In this document: piece by piece, positions 58,302-64,000 of the stretch | Numbering within the stretch: the stretch's first letter is position 1 | Layout: each line of letters opens with the position of its first letter | Source of the DNA: Rhizobium sp. 18065 | GTDB taxonomy: Bacteria; Pseudomonadota; Alphaproteobacteria; Rhizobiales; Rhizobiaceae | Assembly: GCF_902706095.1 (NCBI RefSeq) | Contig: NZ_CACSJP010000003.1 | Span: 310,001-374,000, forward strand | Reading direction: 5' to 3' | DNA length: 64,000 bases | Position numbers and translations under genes: made by a program | The notes under the pieces: generated by a model | Seen by the model: only the letters and a program-made list of their open reading frames with translations | What the model was told of the DNA's origin: nothing | The model's database searches: none

Positions 58302-60616
58302 CGGGACGGTCCTCCCAGGAGCGCCAAATTCCGCTTCGGCTTCGTCTCGCTTCGGTTTGAGATCACGCCGAGAAGCGCAATGCGTGAGCGACCAAAGGCC
58401 TTCAGCGCATCCGAGAGACGTTCGATTGTCAGCTTTCTGGTGTTGCCGATGACAAGGATGATGCCGTCCACATAAGAGCAGATCGCGCGTGTGTCGGCTG
58501 AATCTTCAAATCCGGACATATCGACGATGATCACCTTATATTGTCGCCGTAGCTTCGCCAGAGCCTCTTTCAGCGCGGAAAGATGACCATACCGATATGG
58601 CGTTGCGGCTGATCGTCTGGTCTGCTCCACGGTCAGTAGCGGCACTGGAATGGCCGCGTCCGTGGTCGCATCTTCGGGATCATGTTCGAGATAGGTGCGC
58701 TCGCTGTAGCGCGCGCTACGCATCAGCCGCGAACCGCCAAGCCCATCTGCGGGATCGCCGAGTGCCGCGGGGTGGATCGGCTTGAGGGCGAAATCGGCGG
58801 CCGCATTCACCGCAAGTCGGGTCAATCGCGCTGCGACAAAATCCGCGTCCACCAGCAGCACCGATTGGCCCTCGTTCTGATAGAGCTGCGCCAGGTTCGT
58901 GGCAATTGTCGTTTTGCCCTCGCCGGATCCGACCGATGTGATGCCGATCACCACGGATCCGTTGGCCGGCACGATCGAATCCAGCGAATTCTTCACGCCG
59001 CGCAGCGCCTCGGAGAATGGCGAATACGGCATGTCCAAAATCGATCTCAACGGCAGGACCGATGCCGGGAGACCGTTTAGTTGATTTTTGCCCGAAAGCT
59101 GCGGCTTGTATACCGGCACATGTCCAAGGGAGGCGATGCCAAGTTCGCGCTGCAGGCGCTCGCTCGTTCCGGCTCTGCGGTCCAAGCCGCTCCGCACGAC
59201 AGCCGCCAACAATCCGAATGATAGGCCCAGCATCAGCGAAAACGGCAGGATCACGGACGGCTTCGGCCAGTCCCGACCGAAAGGCTCTGTGGCTGCGGCG
59301 ACAATACGGGCCTTGCCGAGCGGAAATGACTGGGTCTGGAAGGCACCGACGAACTGCTGGAGGATGCTCTCGTAAAGGCGCCTATAAGTGTTTGCCCGGC
59401 TTTCGATCTCTGCAAGCTCGACGCGCGCGATATTCTTGTCGGCGCCCTGGCTGTTGGCGGAGGAAAACTGCTGTTCGGCCAAGGTTTCTCTTGTCCGCGC
59501 AATCTCGAGATTGGAGCGATAGAGGCCTTCGACCTGGCGAAGCTCACTGCGGACGGAGGCTTGTATGCGCGATATGTCGGCTTCGGCGGCGGTAATTGCC
59601 GGATTGCCGGTGCTGTAGCGGTCCTTGAGGCCCTCAAGACGGGTTTGCGCCAGGCGCATGTCGTCACGCAGTTTCTGGATCTGCGGATTGTTGGCGATCT
59701 CGGGAAGGTTCGCATCGGTAGAATTGTTCTCGATCAACTTGCTCAAGGTGGTCAGCTTGGCCGATGCGTCGGCCGTTGCTGCCCTAGCGGCAAGCATCTG
59801 GCTGCTGACTTCGGCCAGCTGCTGCTGATCGAGCGAAGTCGCATTTGCCATCGCCGTGATATCATGCTCATTGCGATATTCTTCGGCCGCGAGCGCTGCC
59901 TCGCGCGCCTTGCGACCGACATCGATCAGGCGACCCTCGAGCCACTGCGCACCCTGTTTGGCAGCGGCGGCGCGATCGTTCATGCCATTGCGAATATAGG
60001 CCCCGGCGAGGGCATTGGCTGTTCTCGCTGCCTTTTGCGGATCGCCGGAACGGTATCCGATCTCCAGAACATAGGACTGGCCTACACGGCGGACGGAGAC
60101 CCGCGACAGAAAACCGTCCATCGTGCGTCTCATCCGCTCTTCGTCGGTGGGGGGACCCTGCTCTTCATCTTCCGAGCCGGCGACCGTCTCGATTGCCGAT
60201 ATGACGATGCCACGCAGGGCTGACTGCCAGGAGCGATTGTCGACGATTTCCGGATCCGTCATCAGGCCGAGCTTGCGGATAACGTCTTCGGCGATCGCTT
60301 CCGATTTGACGATTTCGACCTGGCTGGCAATTTCTGCCGCCTCGATGATCACGGTGCCGGTCGTTGCATCCTGGGAGACGATCCGACCCTGTTCGGGGTC
60401 GATGACGAGACGTGCGGTCGCCTCATAACTGGACGGTGTGTTGATTGTGTAGAGAATACCCAGAACAACACCGCCAATCGTCGACAGTACGATGATCGGG
60501 GTATTCTTCTTCAGGAAGTTGAAAATGTCTCGGAAGGAAAGATATTCTTTCCGAATATCTTCCTTTCTCTCGATCGGAGGGTAGGTCTCGATCGTTCCGA
60601 ACTCATGGAGCCCCAT
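58298..60616 (-). CDS. Wzc/ExoP-like polysaccharide co-polymerase with BY-kinase-type ATPase domain, no Tyr tail
   Basis: 772 residues. N-terminal Wzz domain with helix (TPIIVLSTIGGVVLGILYTI) and second helix near residue 450 (PFSLMLGLSFGLLAAVV), with a coiled-coil periplasmic part between. The cytoplasmic ATPase has Walker A ITSVGSGEGKTTIATNLAQ, Walker A' VLLVDADF and Walker B VIIVDMSGF. The usual tyrosine cluster at the C-terminus is absent (ends PKRNLALLGGPSR), and the residues after DADF are atypical (VAARLTR instead of RRP). It controls chain length and export together with the OPX protein whose gene lies just upstream in the operon. Kinase activity is doubtful. Confidence 0.88.
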   Translation of the reverse strand: MGLHEFGTIETYPPIERKEDIRKEYLSFRDIFNFLKKNTPIIVLSTIGGVVLGILYTINTPSSYEATARLVIDPEQGRIVSQDATTGTVIIEAAEIASQVEIVKSEAIAEDVIRKLGLMTDPEIVDNRSWQSALRGIVISAIETVAGSEDEEQGPPTDEERMRRTMDGFLSRVSVRRVGQSYVLEIGYRSGDPQKAARTANALAGAYIRNGMNDRAAAAKQGAQWLEGRLIDVGRKAREAALAAEEYRNEHDITAMANATSLDQQQLAEVSSQMLAARAATADASAKLTTLSKLIENNSTDANLPEIANNPQIQKLRDDMRLAQTRLEGLKDRYSTGNPAITAAEADISRIQASVRSELRQVEGLYRSNLEIARTRETLAEQQFSSANSQGADKNIARVELAEIESRANTYRRLYESILQQFVGAFQTQSFPLGKARIVAAATEPFGRDWPKPSVILPFSLMLGLSFGLLAAVVRSGLDRRAGTSERLQRELGIASLGHVPVYKPQLSGKNQLNGLPASVLPLRSILDMPYSPFSEALRGVKNSLDSIVPANGSVVIGITSVGSGEGKTTIATNLAQLYQNEGQSVLLVDADFVAARLTRLAVNAAADFALKPIHPAALGDPADGLGGSRLMRSARYSERTYLEHDPEDATTDAAIPVPLLTVEQTRRSAATPYRYGHLSALKEALAKLRRQYKVIIVDMSGFEDSADTRAICSYVDGIILVIGNTRKLTIERLSDALKAFGRSRIALLGVISNRSETKPKRNLALLGGPSR

Positions 60617-60655
60617 GGGTTTCTCCCTGTTTTGTCTGAGCGCTTGCGTTCATGG

Positions 60656-62014
60656 CTATTGGGATGGCCCCATTGCAGGGGCCGTCTGCTGCGCCACCGT
60701 CATGCTTGACGAGATGTCGTAGCGTACATCGAGCACATCGCCCGGAGCGAGGCTCGCCGTTTGCGGCAGCTTTTCCGCCACGCCCGCGCCTTCCAGGCGG
60801 GTTACCCAATATTCCAGCGGTTGCAGATCTCCGGCTGCCATTGCCGCATCACGCGACACCGAGGCACCGGTTGCTTGGAGGAGATCGATCACGGTATTGC
60901 GCTTCAGCTTGGTATCTTCGAGTTCGGCAAGCACCTCCTGAAGGTCGCGCCCGGCTTCGGTTCGCCGCTGGCCTCTCAAGGTGATCGCATCCCTTTGCGT
61001 TTCACTCAGCTTCTGTTTTGCACGCATTGCCGCGATCACCAGATCGAGCTTGTTGCTGCTCAGATCGGCGACTACCCGTTCAAGTGCGGTCTCTCGCGAT
61101 TTCGCCAAGGTTCCGGAATCAACCAGCGAAGCAATGCTTTCCAGCTCATCCTGGGCGATCTTGATCTGGCGGTCCTGGACCGCGGTCTTTTCGTCCAGGA
61201 CGCTGATTTCGTTCTGCAGCAGGACCTGAAGTTCGGTCAGGGATGCGAGTTGGCGCTTCAACGCTTCCGCACGGGCAACAAACAAGGCACCTTCGCTGTC
61301 CATGACGAGCTTGCCGGCACTGCCATCGCGGGCATTGACGAGCTCGGCTGGAAAATCAACCTTGAGGCTATCCTTGAGTTCTGCTTCCAGCCTGGCACGC
61401 TTTGCCATCAGCTGCTTCAGTGCAAGATCGTATCGGTTCAGTTCACCGGCATACTTGACCTGTTCCAGATCCCACGATCCGTTGGGATTGGCCCGGCGCT
61501 CGCGCCCGCCCGCCATGGCGACAGCCTGGGTAATCGTCAGGCCCGGGCGGTATTCCAGCTCTCCCGGCTTGGCGACCACGCCGGAGACGTAGAACATCGG
61601 ATATCGAACGACTTCGACGGTCGCCACCGGTGGCGCGGAGAGCCCCGTCTTGTTTTTCAGCAGTTCGCCGATCCTGAGCGCCACGGTGCTTGGCGTGTCA
61701 TCCCCAACGGGAAACTCCCCAAGCAGGGGCACGGCGACGGTTCCAGCCGGCGACACCGCATATTCTCCGTTGAGTGCGGTCCATTCCTTGTATTCACCTG
61801 TGGAGGCGACCCATTCTACGATCGTCACCTTGATCCGGGTCTGCGGCCTCAGGCGCTCTTCTGCGATTGCCGTGCCGGATGTTGCGGGAAGAACAATCAT
61901 GGCAGGAAGGACGAGCAAGGCAGCGAGGGCGAAGCGTGGAATCGGCCAGCGGCGAGATCCTGCCAGCCGTTGTGATGCCGGATCGATATATGGCCCTGAA
62001 TTCCGATATGCCAT
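60656..62014 (-). CDS. ExoF-type outer-membrane polysaccharide export protein
   Basis: 452 residues with an N-terminal signal/anchor (FALAALLVLPAMIVLPATSGTAIAEE). The polysaccharide-export domain reads LRPQTRIKVTIVEWV, NGEYAVSPAGTVAVPLLGEFPV and the SLBB part VEVVRYPMFYVSGVVAKPGELEYRPGLTITQAVAMAGG. The middle is a long coiled coil (about 190-350), as in ExoF proteins of rhizobia. It pairs with the Wzc-like protein in the export pore. GAGGCTGAG precedes the ATG. First gene of the leftward operon. Confidence 0.9.
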   Translation of the reverse strand: MAYRNSGPYIDPASQRLAGSRRWPIPRFALAALLVLPAMIVLPATSGTAIAEERLRPQTRIKVTIVEWVASTGEYKEWTALNGEYAVSPAGTVAVPLLGEFPVGDDTPSTVALRIGELLKNKTGLSAPPVATVEVVRYPMFYVSGVVAKPGELEYRPGLTITQAVAMAGGRERRANPNGSWDLEQVKYAGELNRYDLALKQLMAKRARLEAELKDSLKVDFPAELVNARDGSAGKLVMDSEGALFVARAEALKRQLASLTELQVLLQNEISVLDEKTAVQDRQIKIAQDELESIASLVDSGTLAKSRETALERVVADLSSNKLDLVIAAMRAKQKLSETQRDAITLRGQRRTEAGRDLQEVLAELEDTKLKRNTVIDLLQATGASVSRDAAMAAGDLQPLEYWVTRLEGAGVAEKLPQTASLAPGDVLDVRYDISSSMTVAQQTAPAMGPSQ

Positions 62015-62359
62015 GACTCAGCCTCATGATGGGTGGAGCCGCAGCCGGAAGTATCCTGATGGATGCTGAAAGACATGACGGTTCCGTATCGCTCCATCAT
62101 CGCTTCGATCCGCGCTGAGTAAATTCTCTTGCCGTCGGTTCGTGACTAGTCACTTTTGGTAGGAGGAACTACGCCTCCACCCCGATTGGATGAGATCGGG
62201 ACCTCTCGGGTAGGCAAAGCGTGCTTCGTTTGGCCAGGAGTTTGGGTTCTTCGCTTTCAGATCCGCCCGTTTGATCAGGTCGGCAGGCCTAAGTGGGTTC
62301 TGGGCGGGCGGCATGGCGAGCGCGTAGCGTCGCGCCAAAGTCGAGGAAGGGAACAGCCC
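62015..62359. promoter_or_regulatory. Divergent control region of the polysaccharide export and GT4 genes
   Basis: 345 bp without a gene. It holds a perfect 12-bp palindrome GTGACTAGTCAC at 62142-62153, placed about midway, and a small hairpin GGAGG-N7-CCTCC at 62162-62178. These are plausible operator or RNA-leader elements. GAGGAAGGGAA before 62360 is the ribosome-binding site of the downstream gene. Confidence 0.5.
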
Positions 62360-63535
62360 ATGCGGGTGGCGATCATTCACTATTGGCTCGTATCGATGCG
62401 TGGCGGCGAAAAAGTGATCGAGGCCTTGTGCGATATGTACCCGGATGCGGACATATTCACGCTGGTATGCGATCGTGACAAGCTGTCCGAGAAGATCCGG
62501 CGCCATCGGATCTTCACCTCGTTTCTGCAGCGCATTCCCGGCGCCAAAAAATACTATCAGTCGCTGCTGCCACTGATGCCATTTGCTCTGGAGAGCTTTG
62601 ATCTGCGGGAATACGATCTGATCATCTCGAGCGAATCCGGGCCTGCAAAAGGCATTATCCCTCCGCCACATGCAGTGCATGTCTGCTATTGCCATTCGCC
62701 GATGCGTTATCTGTGGGATCACTACCACTTCTATCGCGGCAATGCGGGTCTGGCTGCACGGATCATGATGCCGCTGCTGGCCCCGGTCCTGCGCGCATGG
62801 GACGCGAATTCCAGCCTCCGGGTCGATCGTTTCGTTGCCAACTCGCACCATGTGGCAAATCGCATTGGAAAATATTACCGGCGGTCTTCCGTGGTCGTCT
62901 ATCCACCCGTCGCGGTCGACGAGTTTGCACCGAGCGCCGACCTGGGTGATTTTTACCTCTGCGCCGGGCAGATCGTCCCCTACAAGCGGATCGATCTTGC
63001 TGTCCGTGCTTTCACCAGCATGAAGCGTAACCTGGTGGTTCTGGGCGGCGGAGACGATCGGGAGATCGAGGCGCTGAAGCGCGAGGCGGGGCCGACCATC
63101 CGCTTTGTCGGCCAGGCTTCGTTCGCGGATCTCCGGTCGCATCTCGCCCGTTGCCGCGCCTTGATCTTTCCGGGTGAAGAGGATTTCGGTATTGTGCCGG
63201 TCGAAGCCATGGCAAGCGGCAGGCCCGTGATCGCCTATGGTCGCGGCGGTGCCATGGATACTGTGGTTCACGGTCACACCGGCATACTGTTCAAGGACCA
63301 GTCGGTTGAATCACTGGTTGATGCGGTCGAGATCTTCGAGGCTATGGAACATCGGTTCCGGCCGGAGGCCATTCAGATGCACGCGTCGCAGTTCAGCGTT
63401 CTGAACTTCAAGTCAGGCATGAAAAAAGTGATCGACCAAGAGATTGCGAGGCGCGTTTCCTTGGTCGAACCCACCACGTTCGGTGCATCCATGTCATCGC
63501 TGTTTGATGAAGCTGGGCATGTGCCTCTGCACTAG
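62360..63535 (+). CDS. Glycosyltransferase family 4 (mannosyltransferase-like)
   Basis: 391 residues from ATG 62360. N-terminus MRVAIIHYWLVSMRGGEKVIEALCDMYPDADIFTLV is the usual RGGEKV acceptor-side pattern; CYCHSPMRYLWDHYHFY follows. The donor half has YLCAGQIVPYKRIDLAV, IRFVGQASFADLRSHLARCRALIFPGEEDFGIVPVEAMASGRPVIAYGRGG with the EDFGIVPVE nucleotide-sugar motif. Related proteins are often named WbdB/WbaZ mannosyltransferases. Its TAG stop lies inside the RIME-type repeat that follows. Confidence 0.9.
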   Translation: MRVAIIHYWLVSMRGGEKVIEALCDMYPDADIFTLVCDRDKLSEKIRRHRIFTSFLQRIPGAKKYYQSLLPLMPFALESFDLREYDLIISSESGPAKGIIPPPHAVHVCYCHSPMRYLWDHYHFYRGNAGLAARIMMPLLAPVLRAWDANSSLRVDRFVANSHHVANRIGKYYRRSSVVVYPPVAVDEFAPSADLGDFYLCAGQIVPYKRIDLAVRAFTSMKRNLVVLGGGDDREIEALKREAGPTIRFVGQASFADLRSHLARCRALIFPGEEDFGIVPVEAMASGRPVIAYGRGGAMDTVVHGHTGILFKDQSVESLVDAVEIFEAMEHRFRPEAIQMHASQFSVLNFKSGMKKVIDQEIARRVSLVEPTTFGASMSSLFDEAGHVPLH

Positions 63536-63638
63536 AGCAATTCCAGCAAAAGTGGGAACCGCTTTTGCGTCCGGAGCTGCGTGAAAACAAAGAGCTAGAG
63601 CATTGAACGCGACTCCGTTTTCGCCGACAATGCTCTAG
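63532..63638. repeat. RIME-type rhizobial intergenic repeat
   Basis: CTAGAGCA followed by TTCCAGCAAAAGTGG, ACCGCTTTTGCGTCCGGA and GTGAAAACAAAGAGCTAGAGC matches the remembered consensus of the Rhizobium intergenic mosaic element. A second part is an 11-bp perfect inverted repeat CTAGAGCATTG (63595-63605) / CAATGCTCTAG (63628-63638). The element begins at the stop codon of the GT4 gene and can fold as an RNA. Confidence 0.75.
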
Positions 63639-63701
63639 CCCAGCCAAGATAACGTCTGCTCGGTTCCCAAACATAGTCAAACGCGGATTGTCGCCGCAGC
63701 T

Positions 63702-64000
63702 TTACTTCAGCTTGAAAGCAACCTGGGTCCGGTTGGTAACATTCAGTTTTTTCATGATGTTTCGGATATGGACCTTCACCGTGCTTTCGCAAAGGTTCAT
63801 TTCATACGCGATGATCTTGTTGGCTTTGCCACGTCTCAGGGCTTCGGCAACTTCGATCTCACGCGGCGTGAAGCTCTCGTTGAGATAGCTTGATCCCTTG
63901 ACCACCGAGTTCAGTGCTTCCCGATTGGCAAGAAGGCTGCTGACGGGAATGAACACGCCGCCGGCGCGAGCCAGCGAGATTGCCTCCGCCGCCACGCTGA
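63702..64000 (-). CDS. LuxR/NarL-type transcriptional regulator, 5' part outside the window
   Basis: The frame is open to base 64000, so only the last about 99 residues are seen. They include the end of a receiver or receiver-like domain (AAEAISLARAGGVFIPVSSLL) and a complete LuxR helix-turn-helix: SFTPREIEVAEALRRGKANKIIAYEMNLCESTVKVHIRNIMKKLNVTNRTQVAFKL. The position beside the polysaccharide locus and separated from it by the RIME element suggests a regulator of exopolysaccharide or motility, as known for LuxR-type proteins next to rhizobial EPS genes. Whether the receiver has the phosphorylatable Asp cannot be seen. Confidence 0.88.
   Translation of the reverse strand, partial: SVAAEAISLARAGGVFIPVSSLLANREALNSVVKGSSYLNESFTPREIEVAEALRRGKANKIIAYEMNLCESTVKVHIRNIMKKLNVTNRTQVAFKLK

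Overview
The window looks like a chromosome or chromid segment of an alphaproteobacterium of the Rhizobiaceae (Rhizobium/Agrobacterium type). Support: high GC, coding-dense layout with ATGA-type coupled starts, a rhizobial RIME-type intergenic repeat near 63.5 kb, ExoY/ExoF/ExoP-type polysaccharide genes, and gene content (pobA, hydroxycinnamate genes, pxp genes, giant type I-secreted adhesins) typical of plant- or soil-associated rhizobia. No rRNA, tRNA, CRISPR array, insertion sequence or prophage gene was seen.

Layout. (1) 2-6085: 3' part of a large VCBS/RTX adhesin, then a periplasmic-binding-fold lipoprotein and a cytochrome b561. (2) 8097-17586: a nine-to-ten-gene locus with a RibD-type reductase, SAM methyltransferase, GT4 glycosyltransferase, a 6-pyruvoyl-tetrahydropterin-synthase-fold protein with altered catalytic residues, a zinc-ligand-free MDR dehydrogenase, GTP cyclohydrolase II with a degenerate RibB-like N-terminus, CDP-alcohol phosphatidyltransferase, FkbM methyltransferase, UPF0104 membrane protein and an alkaline-phosphatase/sulfatase-fold membrane enzyme. 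This is the best candidate in the window for an undescribed pathway: it appears to join GTP-derived heterocycle chemistry to glycosylation and lipid head-group chemistry. (3) 17570-24641: hydroxycinnamate/4-hydroxybenzoate catabolism (AraC regulator, pobA, aldehyde dehydrogenase, MarR regulator, CoA ligase, hydratase/lyase), with the same operator-like palindrome in front of the dehydrogenase and the CoA ligase. (4) 24693-31056: leftward operon NRAMP-like transporter, pxpA, DUF1445, fused pxpB-pxpC, biotin carboxylase-BCCP, for 5-oxoproline use, with a divergent GntR regulator; then an SDR dehydrogenase. (5) 33124-50469: a single 5,781-residue T1SS adhesin gene with a vWFA domain, lectin-like domains and an internal 4,263-bp tandem duplication, ending at a strong terminator and preceded by a long AT-rich leader. 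(6) 51035-52248: acyl-CoA thioesterase and pseudoazurin. (7) 52665-64000: surface polysaccharide locus (ExoY-like initiating transferase, Wzx flippase, TIGR04325 protein, three glycosyltransferases, Wzc/ExoP-like and ExoF-like proteins), a possible tiny membrane peptide antisense to the region after the ExoY-like gene, a RIME element, and the start-truncated end of a LuxR-type regulator.

How parts fit. The CoA ligase, hydratase/lyase, aldehyde dehydrogenase and PobA would carry p-coumarate through 4-hydroxybenzaldehyde and 4-hydroxybenzoate to protocatechuate; ring-cleavage genes are not in the window. The two adhesins share the same kind of C-terminal secretion region, but no type I exporter is encoded here. 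All functional calls rest on reading translated sequence against remembered family features; no database search was run.
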